Assembly: GCA_015058205.1 (NCBI GenBank)
Contig: SVCS01000014.1
Span: forward strand, 1 to 32,336
Reading direction: 5' to 3'
From: Clostridiales bacterium
Lineage (GTDB): Bacteria > Bacillota > Clostridia > Peptostreptococcales > Anaerovoracaceae
DNA: 32,336 nt
Every line of letters begins with the position of its first letter. Positions within the stretch are counted from its first letter, which is position 1. Made by a program: the position numbers and the translations under genes. The notes under the pieces are model-generated. The model did not search any database. It was given only the letters and a program-made list of their open reading frames with translations, and had not been told where the DNA came from. Of the stretch, positions 17,009 to 25,518 are shown one piece after another.

Positions 17009-17060
17009 AAAAAAGACTTTCTGCTGTATGATAGTGTATCAAACCTAAAACAGAAAGTCT
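17009..17060 (-). terminator. Rho-independent terminator of the aromatic operon
   Basis: On the minus strand the stem AGACTTTCTG/CAGAAAGTCT (17051-17060 with 17014-17023) is followed by TTTTTT (17008-17013 region). The 27-nt loop contains a smaller GATA-CAC-TATC hairpin. Alternative pairings with the neighbouring segment 16990-17008 are possible. Confidence 0.75.
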
Positions 17061-17093
17061 ATGTATTAAAATCATGTATACAATATATGCGGT

Positions 17094-17537
17094 TCAGGCA
17101 TCTTCATTCCTGCCGGATTGGGCTAGATATCTGATTGCCTCACGATATCCTTCAAACCCCTTCCCTTTGATCATTCTCTCTGCAAAAATGGAAACATACG
17201 ATGTCTTTCTGAACGCTTCACGGTTTTCCGTATCTGTCAGATGGACTTCCACCGTTGGAATATCCACTGCTTTCAAGGCATCCAGAATCGCAATACTCGT
17301 ATGCGTATAAGCGCCTGCATTCAGAACGATTCCGTCCGCTTTCTGATATGCCTGCTGTATGAAGTCCACGATTTCTCCCTCATGATTGGACTGATAAATA
17401 TCCCCTTCTACACCGGCTTCTTCAAAAGCATCCTTGATAAATGCAACCAGATCGTCATAGGTCTGCCGTCCGTAGATTTCAGGCTCTCTGATTCCTATCA
17501 TATTTAAATTTGGTCCATTGATGACTATGATTCTCAT
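17094..17537 (-). CDS. aroQ: Type II 3-dehydroquinate dehydratase
   Basis: The enzyme dehydrates 3-dehydroquinate to 3-dehydroshikimate, the third step of the shikimate pathway, as a dodecamer in the cytoplasm. The 147-residue chain is full length and shows INGPNLNMIG at the start, the catalytic tyrosine Y22 on the flexible lid (PEIYG), N73 with H79 (NAGAYTHTS), and H99 (VEVHLTD) with R110. It is the last gene of the aromatic operon, 9 bp after the four-domain fusion and just before the operon terminator. Together with the fusion and AroF it covers steps 1, 3, 4, 5 and 7 of the pathway plus chorismate mutase. Steps 2 and 6 (AroB and AroA) are not in this window. Confidence 0.97.
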   Translation of the reverse strand: MRIIVINGPNLNMIGIREPEIYGRQTYDDLVAFIKDAFEEAGVEGDIYQSNHEGEIVDFIQQAYQKADGIVLNAGAYTHTSIAILDALKAVDIPTVEVHLTDTENREAFRKTSYVSIFAERMIKGKGFEGYREAIRYLAQSGRNEDA

Positions 17538-17546
17538 TGTTTTTTC

Positions 17547-20132
17547 CTATCTGTTTCTGATTATCTCTGCGAGATCCGCTGCCGTTTGTTCAGGATCTTT
17601 TCCACTGACATCTACCCTGATGTCGCTCCAAAGTTCATAGATGTCTTTTCGTCTCTCAAATACAGCCTGCAGGCCATCCATCTGGGAAACAGGACGACCC
17701 TCAACGGATAGTTCCGCCAAATCCCTCTCCAGATAAACTGCTACACTGTTTTCAAGTAAAGGCACCATATTCTCTTCTCTCTCAACACATCCACCTCCTG
17801 CGGCGAATACGATTCCGGGTGTAATTTCCTCGTCCCCGGCCTCTCTTCGCATAACCTTTCTGATGATTGCGGATTCTATACTGCGGAAATAATCAACGCT
17901 TGTTTCCATGATGATTTCTCCCGCGTCACATCCGTAGATGTCTCGGATCATCTCATCGCAGTCAACAAAACGCTTTTCCATCAGTTTTGCCAGGATTCTC
18001 CCTGCTGTTGTCTTGCCGCATCCAGGCATACCAATGAGAACAATATTTTCGATTTGCCCCTTCAGCTGGCTGCAGGCACGCTGTGTTTCATACGCTGTAT
18101 CTATCTCTTTTCCCAGAAAAAGCTGACTTGCCTTTGCAGCTTGTGCCGCAAGCATATGAAATCCGCCGAATGCCTTGATGCCTGATTTGCGTGCATCCAG
18201 CATGAGTTTCGTCCGCAGCGGATTGTAGATGAGATCGTAAACGGCCTCGCATTCAGGAAAATCCCGAATGTCAATGACGGCCTGACCGGCATTCGGATAC
18301 ATTCCGACAGGTGTTGTGTTCACAACGATCTTCGCATCGGCATGTTTGTTCAGATTCCCATAATGATCAGGTCCTTTTCTGGAAATCACGCTGACTGGCT
18401 CGGCCCCCAGATCTTCCAGCACCTTCACAACTGACCCGGAAACGCCGCCGCTGCCGAGAACAATTGCCTTCGCACCGCTCACGTTTACACCGGAATCTTC
18501 CACAGTTCGCAGGAACCCGTAGTAGTCTGTATTATCACCATAGTAAGTCCCGTCATCACATTTCACAATGGTGTTCACACTGCCGCAGCGCTGCGCCCTG
18601 TCAGACAGCCGGCTGCAGTATCTGATGACCTCTTTTTTGTATGGCATCGTGACAGTGATTCCTCTGAAAGCCCCTTCCCTGAAGAATGCATCCAGTTCTT
18701 CCGGTTCGCGCTCAAAGAGTCCGAACTCATAACCGCCAATGATTTTATGGACCTGAGGAGAATAGCTGTGCCCGAGCTTTCTCCCGAGAAGACCATATTC
18801 AAGCCTGTTGTCATGCTGATATCTTCTGCTCTGCGCCATGATTTCCTTCATCACCTCTGTAACGTATGATCTCTTTTCTCCGTCGCAAAGGCTTTCCAAT
18901 CTATCTGTCTTCTCCTTTTCTCTGGCAGCATCCAGCACTGGAAGTCCGTTTTTCTCCTTGAAATCAGCAATGTCTTTCACAACGTCAAAGCGCTTCCCTA
19001 AGAGCTCTGTAATTTCTTCATCAATGCTATCGATCTGCTCCCTGTAATCTCTCAGGTCTTCAGGCGTACGCTCTTCCAGCAGCATATCAAATACCGCTAT
19101 GGCAGCTGCAGCCTCAATGCATGGGATCGCTCTTGGAACGATACATGGGTCATGTCTTCCGATGATTTTCAGTTTTACAGGTCTCATTTCTTCCAGATCA
19201 ACACTGTGCTGCTCTTTCCCGATTGACGGTGTCGGTTTGATCGCGGTCCGGAACACAACCGGCATACCGGATGTCAGACCGCCCAGGATACCTCCGTGGT
19301 TGTTTGTCCTTGTGACGACTTTCCCATTTCTGATATCAAAGGGATCATTGTTCTCGGACCCCTTCATTCTGGCCGCAGCAAAACCAGCGCCAAACTCAAT
19401 TCCTTTCACAGCGGGAACAGCAAACACTGTCTGGCATATCCTGCTCTCCAGACTGCCGAACACAGGCTCACCTAAACCTGCCGGCAGTCCTGTGATCATA
19501 CACTCAATGCTTCCTCCTATGGAGTCTTCATCCCCTTTCACTCCCGCAATCAGTTCCTTCATCCACTCGCCTGCAACAGGATCAACGACTGGGAAGTCTT
19601 TCGCAACCTGGCTTTCAGCAGTAATCGCTGCGTCCTTGACATCTCCGATGGCGTAAATATGCGCTTTGACATCAATGCCCTGTTTCTGAAGCCACTGAAG
19701 ACAGAGGCCGCCTGCAACGCAGAGAGGTGCTGTCAATCTGCCGCTGAAGGGTCCTCCGCCTGGTTCGATTTCGCCGTACTTCACCCATGCCGGATAATCC
19801 GCATGGGATGGTCTTGGTACAGCAACCGTATCTTCATAATCCGAATGACGTACATCGGAATTTTCAATGACTGCTTCTATTACACTTCCGTCTGTGAAAA
19901 AGATGCCTTCCTCTTTCTCGGAAACACCGGAGATAAATTGCGGTATGTCCTTTTCCTTTCTTGCGGTGGACCAGTCATTTACACCCGGCGCACGGCGGTC
20001 AAGGAACTGCTGCAAAACTGCAGCATCAAAAGAAAGTCCTTCCGGAACGCCGTCTATTCTAACGCCGACGCATGGCCCGTGGGACTTTCCATATACTTCG
20101 ATTTTTACCTTTTCTCCAAAAGAAGTTGTCAT
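17547..20132 (-). CDS. aroC/aroE/aroK: Four-domain fusion: chorismate synthase, chorismate mutase, shikimate dehydrogenase, shikimate kinase
   Basis: One 861-residue reading frame joins four aromatic-pathway enzymes. Residues 1-352 are chorismate synthase (GKSHGP 15-20, RPSHADYP, GGGPFSGR, RTNNHGGILGG). Residues about 358-437 are an AroQ-class chorismate mutase helix bundle (IDSIDEEITELLGKRFDVV). Residues about 445-690 are shikimate dehydrogenase (SYSPQVH, catalytic K499 in TMPYKK, D536 in GDNTDYYG, and the GSGGVSGS nucleotide loop). Residues about 693-861 are shikimate kinase (Walker A GMPGCGKTT 701-709, FVDCDEMI, AAGGGCV). The key motif residues I checked are present in each domain, so all four may be active. 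The order does not follow the pathway. Its ATG overlaps the stop of aroF by one base. No frameshift or internal stop breaks the frame across 2.6 kb. Confidence 0.96.
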   Translation of the reverse strand: MTTSFGEKVKIEVYGKSHGPCVGVRIDGVPEGLSFDAAVLQQFLDRRAPGVNDWSTARKEKDIPQFISGVSEKEEGIFFTDGSVIEAVIENSDVRHSDYEDTVAVPRPSHADYPAWVKYGEIEPGGGPFSGRLTAPLCVAGGLCLQWLQKQGIDVKAHIYAIGDVKDAAITAESQVAKDFPVVDPVAGEWMKELIAGVKGDEDSIGGSIECMITGLPAGLGEPVFGSLESRICQTVFAVPAVKGIEFGAGFAAARMKGSENNDPFDIRNGKVVTRTNNHGGILGGLTSGMPVVFRTAIKPTPSIGKEQHSVDLEEMRPVKLKIIGRHDPCIVPRAIPCIEAAAAIAVFDMLLEERTPEDLRDYREQIDSIDEEITELLGKRFDVVKDIADFKEKNGLPVLDAAREKEKTDRLESLCDGEKRSYVTEVMKEIMAQSRRYQHDNRLEYGLLGRKLGHSYSPQVHKIIGGYEFGLFEREPEELDAFFREGAFRGITVTMPYKKEVIRYCSRLSDRAQRCGSVNTIVKCDDGTYYGDNTDYYGFLRTVEDSGVNVSGAKAIVLGSGGVSGSVVKVLEDLGAEPVSVISRKGPDHYGNLNKHADAKIVVNTTPVGMYPNAGQAVIDIRDFPECEAVYDLIYNPLRTKLMLDARKSGIKAFGGFHMLAAQAAKASQLFLGKEIDTAYETQRACSQLKGQIENIVLIGMPGCGKTTAGRILAKLMEKRFVDCDEMIRDIYGCDAGEIIMETSVDYFRSIESAIIRKVMRREAGDEEITPGIVFAAGGGCVEREENMVPLLENSVAVYLERDLAELSVEGRPVSQMDGLQAVFERRKDIYELWSDIRVDVSGKDPEQTAADLAEIIRNR

Positions 20133-20899
20133 CAGCCGATTGCCTCTCTGATTTTCATGATTTTATGCGCAGCCTCATCAAAGGCCTGCGGCGTGAGCGC
20201 CTGTGCTCCATCGCAAAGAGCTTTAGAAGGATCATTATGCACTTCGATCATGACCCCGTCAGCTCCTGACGCCGCTGCTGCAAGCGCCATGGATGTAACG
20301 AGTGAAGACTTTCCTGCAGCATGACTTGGATCTACAACGACAGGCAGATCTGTCATTTCCTTCAGCGCAGGAACTGCAGAAAGATCGAGGGTATACCTAG
20401 TATATGCTTCAAATGTCCTGATGCCTCTCTCGCACAGGATAACTTTATGATTCCCTTCTGAAATAATGTACTCAGCACTCATCAGCAGCTCCCTGAGCGT
20501 GTTTGTCATGCCTCTCTTGAGCAGAATGACTTTATCTGTCTTTCCAAGGGCTCTCAGCAGTTCAAAATTCTGCATGTTTCTTGCGCCGACCTGAATCACG
20601 TCGATATCTTCAAACAATGAAAGATGATTTTCGCTGACGATTTCAGACACGACAGGCATACCGGTAGTTTCTTTTGCCTTCAGCAGAAGCCTGATGCCTT
20701 CCTCACCAAGTCCCTGAAAATCGTATGGAGAAGTTCTTCCCTTGAATGCACCGCCTCTGAGAAGGGATGCGCCTGATTGTTTGACGCTCTTCGCCACTTC
20801 CAGGATCTGCGTTTCAGATTCTACGGTGCATGGTCCGGCAATCAATGCGAAATGACCGCCGCCTATTTGGATGTTGCCTATCTTAAGTGCTTTACTCAT
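20132..20899 (-). CDS. aroF: DAHP synthase, type I-beta
   Basis: The enzyme condenses phosphoenolpyruvate with erythrose 4-phosphate to DAHP, the first committed step of aromatic biosynthesis. The 255-residue protein is a bare catalytic barrel of the I-beta/KDO8P-synthase-like group: AGPCTVES (21-28) with metal-binding C24, [24 protein letters not shown] (K128, R129), H193 in [11 protein letters not shown]219 and D230. It lacks the N-terminal ferredoxin-like or chorismate-mutase regulatory domain found in many relatives. The neighbouring fusion protein carries a chorismate mutase domain that might regulate it in trans; this is a guess. Its start overlaps the EamA stop by 4 bases, so it is translationally coupled. 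Confidence 0.96.
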   Translation of the reverse strand: MSKALKIGNIQIGGGHFALIAGPCTVESETQILEVAKSVKQSGASLLRGGAFKGRTSPYDFQGLGEEGIRLLLKAKETTGMPVVSEIVSENHLSLFEDIDVIQVGARNMQNFELLRALGKTDKVILLKRGMTNTLRELLMSAEYIISEGNHKVILCERGIRTFEAYTRYTLDLSAVPALKEMTDLPVVVDPSHAAGKSSLVTSMALAAAASGADGVMIEVHNDPSKALCDGAQALTPQAFDEAAHKIMKIREAIG

Positions 20900-21801
20900 C
20901 TTTCCTCTCCTGTATCTATCTCATCTTTCTTTTCTGTTGATGATCCTACTTCCATGATCAATATACTCGCAAGCATCATGACCATTCCGATATAACTGCG
21001 CGGCAGCAGTCGTTCGCCTGCGAAGAGATATGCTACAATTGCCGCAAAAACGGGTTCCAGCGTGAAAATGACACCCACGTGAGTCGCCGTTGTATACTGT
21101 TGTCCGATCACCTGCGCAATATATGCAATCCCTGTGCAGAACACGGTCAGGAATATCAGTGACGCCCAGCATCCGCCGCTCTGAGGGAGACTCACATCCT
21201 CAAAAATCAAAGCGAGTATGAGCATCCATACGCCTGTAAATCCAAGCTGATATATGCCGAGCTGGTAAGCATCCACATCATCATGCCGCACTCCTGCTTC
21301 ATTGATCAGCAGATCCACTGCATAAAACAGACCGCACATGAGGCAAAGGATATCTCCGGAAGCCACGCGCATATGCTCATTGAGCGTCAGCAGTGCCATC
21401 CCTGCAGTACACAGTAAAACGACAAATATAATCTTCTTTTCCGGCACGACCTTCTTGAAAAAGAACGCCAGTATCGGTGTGAAAATCACAGCTGTCCCGC
21501 ATAAAAACCCTGCATTTGACTGTGATGTGTATTTCACTCCGTAGGTTGCGCCAATATATACAACGACCAGCGATAGTGAAACAAGGAATGCATACTTCAA
21601 TGTCATCCTGTTTACATGAATCACCCGCTTCGCTGTCAGCAGCCAAGCCACAACAAAAGCACCGAGAAACCGGAACGCATTCAGTGTCAAAGGATCGATT
21701 TCCTGCAGACATAGGTCCATCATAAAATACGATACGCCCCATCCCAGTGTCACCAGCATGAGCATCATATCTGCTTTGAGTTGTGTCTTCCTGTTCTCCA
21801 T
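20896..21801 (-). CDS. EamA/DMT-family transporter
   Basis: A 301-residue integral membrane protein with about ten hydrophobic helices arranged as two EamA repeats. The first begins [20 protein letters not shown] and the second [22 protein letters not shown]. The repeat endings AGMALLTL and [25 protein letters not shown] are typical drug/metabolite exporter features. Such proteins usually export amino acids or small metabolites. Lying between holA and aroF with overlapping start and stop codons on both sides, it could move an aromatic compound or related metabolite, but no substrate can be assigned from sequence. The C-terminal tail is charged and cytoplasmic. Confidence 0.92.
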   Translation of the reverse strand: MENRKTQLKADMMLMLVTLGWGVSYFMMDLCLQEIDPLTLNAFRFLGAFVVAWLLTAKRVIHVNRMTLKYAFLVSLSLVVVYIGATYGVKYTSQSNAGFLCGTAVIFTPILAFFFKKVVPEKKIIFVVLLCTAGMALLTLNEHMRVASGDILCLMCGLFYAVDLLINEAGVRHDDVDAYQLGIYQLGFTGVWMLILALIFEDVSLPQSGGCWASLIFLTVFCTGIAYIAQVIGQQYTTATHVGVIFTLEPVFAAIVAYLFAGERLLPRSYIGMVMMLASILIMEVGSSTEKKDEIDTGEER

Positions 21802-22922
21802 TACATATTTCCAATAAAGTATTCCAGAGCCAGCCGTCCAGGCATCAACCCTGATTTGATATTCTCCTCTGTCTTGTATCCCGTCCTGAGCGCTCTTCTG
21901 AGGTTGCTCATTCCAAGACGGCTGCCGCTCTCAAGTGCTTTCTTCGTTCGAAATTCTGCGATTCTTCTCTTTCCCAGATATCCGCCGGAAAGCGTCTTTT
22001 GAATCTCCCCAAGGCTTTTCCCTTCGTCTTTCATCTCACAGGCAGTGAGCATGATTTCCAACTGTTCTGTAATCATAGCCAGAATGCTCATCTCCGAGGT
22101 ACCGTCCTGAAGCAGATAATGTAAAAGCCTGAACGCTTCATCCTTCCTGCTCAGTGTCATGGCATCAATCATCCGGAAGACATTTTTTTCAGGGCTGGTC
22201 CCAATGACTTCTGATACATCCTGCGGTGTGATCTCCTGTGCATCACCGCAATATGCAATGATTTTACGCAAATCGTTGTTCAGTTCATAAAGACCGTAAT
22301 CATTATCCCGGCTTTCATAGCCCGTTTCCTTAATGACCATGGATACAATGCCGGGTCTGTAGCTTTTGCCTGCAGCCCTGAATCGTTTTTCGATAAAACC
22401 GCTGAGCTGTTTCCTGCTGAGGGGACCGAAGTCATATACTCTGCCGATTCCCTTCCTGCCCTGTTTTGATACTTTTTTGTATAATTCAGAGTCCTTTACT
22501 AGCTTTTCCGCTTTGTAATCCTCAGAATTCGCAGCTGTGATGATCAATAACGTTGTTGCGGGATCTATTTTTTCCAACTGCTCTGCCAGTTCTTTCTTAT
22601 CATTTGTCCCCCGTTCAATCGCCTTCGGCATTCTTCCTCTATCATCAAAGAACTCCGGGAGATAGACGACTTTTCGTTCCGACATAAACGGAAGGGTCTC
22701 CAGATTTCCAATGATATCCTGTACAGAAGCCTTATCTCTCTCAAAGGTAGTCAGATCAAGCATCCTGCACTCTTTGCTTACAAACTTATCAATCAGTGTT
22801 TCCGCATAAAAATCAACCAGGTATTCCTCGCTGCCTCTAAGTATGACAACTGCGGGTATGTCACCTGATTTCATATCCGCTGTAAGCTGTTCAAATGCGT
22901 GTTTTTCTTCGTTGTAAGCCAT
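21801..22922 (-). CDS. holA: DNA polymerase III delta subunit
   Basis: HolA opens and loads the beta sliding clamp as part of the clamp-loader complex. The 373-residue product begins with the family pattern of a short helix, then VVILRGSEEYLVDFYAETLID. A TLPFMSERKVVYLPEFF segment, the helical lid domain (RKQLSGFIEKRFRAAGKSY) and the C-terminal collar region (DAMTLSRKDEAFRLLHYLL through LRRALRTGYKTEENIKSG) follow. The comEC-holA order is widely conserved in Firmicutes, which supports the call. An extended -10 promoter candidate lies in the 39-bp gap after comEC, so holA and the aromatic genes may have their own transcript. The ribosome binding site is GGGGG-type, 5-6 bases before the ATG. Confidence 0.95.
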   Translation of the reverse strand: MAYNEEKHAFEQLTADMKSGDIPAVVILRGSEEYLVDFYAETLIDKFVSKECRMLDLTTFERDKASVQDIIGNLETLPFMSERKVVYLPEFFDDRGRMPKAIERGTNDKKELAEQLEKIDPATTLLIITAANSEDYKAEKLVKDSELYKKVSKQGRKGIGRVYDFGPLSRKQLSGFIEKRFRAAGKSYRPGIVSMVIKETGYESRDNDYGLYELNNDLRKIIAYCGDAQEITPQDVSEVIGTSPEKNVFRMIDAMTLSRKDEAFRLLHYLLQDGTSEMSILAMITEQLEIMLTACEMKDEGKSLGEIQKTLSGGYLGKRRIAEFRTKKALESGSRLGMSNLRRALRTGYKTEENIKSGLMPGRLALEYFIGNM

Positions 22923-22940
22923 AATAACCCCCGCAGCGTG

Positions 22941-22949
22941 ATTATACCA
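22941..22949 (-). promoter_or_regulatory. Extended -10 promoter candidate for holA and the aromatic genes
   Basis: On the minus strand TGGTATAAT provides a perfect -10 hexamer with the extended TG motif in the short comEC-holA gap. The -35 region is weak. Start-point mapping would be needed to confirm it. Confidence 0.5.
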
Positions 22950-22961
22950 TGAATGACGGTT

Positions 22962-25358
22962 CTATTCATCATTAATCATCTTCTTGATGCTTACAACTTC
23001 ACCATTTTTTATTTCAAATCCCACCGCGCCCATAAGATCATTGCGGAAAATAACAGCCCCTGCATCAGCAAGGCGCTGCATCGCTTCCTGCGTTGGATGG
23101 CCATACATATTGTTTTTTCCCACCTGAATCACAGCGAAATCCGGCTGTACTGCTTCCAGAAACGAATCAGAACTGCTGGTTTTGCTGCCGTGATGTCCAA
23201 CTTTGAGGATTTCTGAACACAATTCCGATGATGATGGACCAGATGCACGACAGCTGTAATTCCTGACCATTTCTGACTCTCCTTCTTCTCCCATATCACC
23301 TGTGACCAAAAGTGAAGTATTGCCTTTGCTTCCGGAAAACGTAATCTTAAATACAAGACTCAGCAGGTTTTCATCGGTCTCTTCCGCAATCATTTTCTGA
23401 TATTCACCATCGGATTTACGATCTGGATGCAAAACATCTAAATAAACAGAACTGTTTTTACGTAAACTAATGCGATCTCCCTTCCCCAGGTACACAAACT
23501 GCGTTTCATCAAGGCCTGTTTCTTCCATCATCTGCATCTGCTTCAACTTGTTCGCCTCATATACATATAATTTGTCTATCATTCCTTCGTGGGCAAGTTC
23601 ACATATCCCCTTGTAGTGATCCATGTGCAGATGTGTCACAAATGCTCCGTCTACATGAGAGACTCCATTTTTGAGAAGGTAGCTTCGTAATGTATTCCTG
23701 CCTATATTGTAATCTGCACTTCCGCCTCCATCGAACAGAAAACATTTCTCTTTTTCCAATAATCCGCCATCTGTTTTTACACAGACACAGTCTCCTTGTC
23801 CTACATCGACAAAGGTAATATCACAATTCCTGAACCCATCTGATGCAAAGGCTTGAAAGCTTAAACTGAGAGCAATCATCAGCAGGAGTGTTCTCATAAC
23901 ATACATTCTTTTGTTTACTGTTCTGATCAGCTGAAGCCGACCTTCTTCTGTTGCGAAAAACAGGAGACAGAGATAATAGGCGGCCATGGCCCATAAAGGA
24001 GGAGACGGCACCTGAAAGGATGTGATGCCATCTATTTGTGTCACTTCGTTGAATCTGACCATAACATGACACAGTGGTTTCAGGAAATGTGCCATCGGAT
24101 TGAATAATGGAGTCATGCTTACTGCCATGCTCGTCAGCGACGCAGGAACAATGACGCCTGCAAGTGCTACTACAGGCACATTGACGATGATCGCCAGAAT
24201 GGAAAGATAGTTGAACTGATAGATGAGGAATGGACCAAGTCCTGCCTGCACCACAATACACGCCAGAAAAACGCCGGAATAAAACCTGCTGAAATACGGC
24301 AGAAACAAGGCGATAGTGAGCACTGCCAGAAGAGACATTTGAAATCCCGTATTGAAGAGCATAAAGGGATTTCTCAATATAACGACAAGAAAAACAAAAA
24401 AAGCGGCGTTGACAAGGTCATAACGTTTGCCGGTAATTCCCGCAAAGATATGCAGCAATACCATAAGGACGGCTCTTGTAACAGATGGAGAAAACCCGGA
24501 TGCCATTGCGTACAGCAGGAAGAAACTCATATTGAACGCGAAGAACGCCCATCTTCTCCTCCATCGCCACAGTTTCAATATGAATCCATATATTATTCCG
24601 ATATGAAGACCGCTGACGGCCAGAATGTGCGCCGTTCCATTCTTCTGAAATGTCTCCAAAACATCCTCATCCAGATTTCCTTTGTCACCAAACATGATTG
24701 CTCTGATGACAGATCCAGTCTGATCATCGGTTTGATCTGACAGTCTCTCCAGGAACTGCTCCTTGAAACGGTAAACAATTCCTTCCGCAAAGGCTGCAGG
24801 GTCTTGACTGAACTGCCTCTGCCCATGCACGTCCACTTCGCTGCATGTCACAGTTCTCGTAATACCTAATGATTTCAAATACAAGGCATAGTCAAAACAT
24901 CCAGGATTACGTCTGCCCTCTGGTACTTTCGTCTCTCCTGTGATACTGACTAAGCTTCCCGGAATCACATCTTCTGTTCCCTGGCAGGCCTCATAGCATT
25001 TGGCAAGAATCCTCCCTTGCTCAGATTGTATGACGATCCGCAGGTATGACTCACCTTGCTGATTCGTCCTTCTCCCGCAATCCTTGACTTCGCCATACAA
25101 ACTGTTTCCTTCCAGCTGCTGCTCCTCGATCTCAAGGAGCCTATCCTCATGCCAAAAGGAAAACATACCAAGACAATATGCCACAAGTGTGACTGCGGCA
25201 ATGCGTTTCAGTCTGGGATCTGCTGCCTTTGCATGCAATAGATAATACAGGGGAAACGAACAAATCACCAAGGTGGCGATTGCAACCCCTGCATAGTAAG
25301 AAATCATAACAGACGCCGCACACCCTGAAGCGGCGAAAAGCATCGGTCTTCTTATCAT
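22962..25358 (-). CDS. comEC: DNA internalization competence protein ComEC/Rec2
   Basis: ComEC forms the membrane channel through which single-stranded DNA enters the cell during transformation, and its C-terminal domain may be a nuclease. The 798-residue protein has N-terminal membrane segments with an extracytoplasmic OB-fold region (about 60-200) and the polytopic Competence domain (about 215-500, with HILAVSGLHIGIIYGF and SPSVTRAVLMVLLH). A metallo-beta-lactamase domain follows (about 525-798, with VDVGQGDC, THLHMDHYKG near 573-582, VTGDMG and VGHHGSKTSS). All domains and metal ligands are present. The annotated ATG abuts a GGGAG sequence with no spacing, so the start is uncertain; a second in-frame ATG lies five codons later. 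No comEA or comEB is seen upstream. Confidence 0.95.
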   Translation of the reverse strand: MIRRPMLFAASGCAASVMISYYAGVAIATLVICSFPLYYLLHAKAADPRLKRIAAVTLVAYCLGMFSFWHEDRLLEIEEQQLEGNSLYGEVKDCGRRTNQQGESYLRIVIQSEQGRILAKCYEACQGTEDVIPGSLVSITGETKVPEGRRNPGCFDYALYLKSLGITRTVTCSEVDVHGQRQFSQDPAAFAEGIVYRFKEQFLERLSDQTDDQTGSVIRAIMFGDKGNLDEDVLETFQKNGTAHILAVSGLHIGIIYGFILKLWRWRRRWAFFAFNMSFFLLYAMASGFSPSVTRAVLMVLLHIFAGITGKRYDLVNAAFFVFLVVILRNPFMLFNTGFQMSLLAVLTIALFLPYFSRFYSGVFLACIVVQAGLGPFLIYQFNYLSILAIIVNVPVVALAGVIVPASLTSMAVSMTPLFNPMAHFLKPLCHVMVRFNEVTQIDGITSFQVPSPPLWAMAAYYLCLLFFATEEGRLQLIRTVNKRMYVMRTLLLMIALSLSFQAFASDGFRNCDITFVDVGQGDCVCVKTDGGLLEKEKCFLFDGGGSADYNIGRNTLRSYLLKNGVSHVDGAFVTHLHMDHYKGICELAHEGMIDKLYVYEANKLKQMQMMEETGLDETQFVYLGKGDRISLRKNSSVYLDVLHPDRKSDGEYQKMIAEETDENLLSLVFKITFSGSKGNTSLLVTGDMGEEGESEMVRNYSCRASGPSSSELCSEILKVGHHGSKTSSSDSFLEAVQPDFAVIQVGKNNMYGHPTQEAMQRLADAGAVIFRNDLMGAVGFEIKNGEVVSIKKMINDE

Positions 25359-25471
25359 CTCCCTGTAACCCCTTATCTGAATGTATCACATACAAATGTC
25401 AAATACAAGGACGATTCCCTTTTATTTCCATTTATTTTTTTCATTCTTTATCACATAAAACCCTCAGCCTA

Positions 25472-25480
25472 TGATATAAT
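25472..25480 (+). promoter_or_regulatory. Extended -10 promoter for the penicillin-binding protein operon
   Basis: TGATATAAT, a perfect TATAAT with an extended TG, lies 39 bases before the TTG start. No good -35 is visible. On the other strand a TTGACA at 25397-25402 may belong to a comEC promoter, but no convincing -10 accompanies it. Confidence 0.6.
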
Positions 25481-25518
25481 TTTGATGTATGTAAAATCTA
25501 AGTTCGGAGGATAGTATT

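Noticed and set aside
16878..17093. Rex-type redox repressor site upstream of nuoE
   Set aside because: No TTGTTAA-N4-TTAACAA-like sequence is present; the only clear palindrome is TTGTATACAA, which does not fit Rex.
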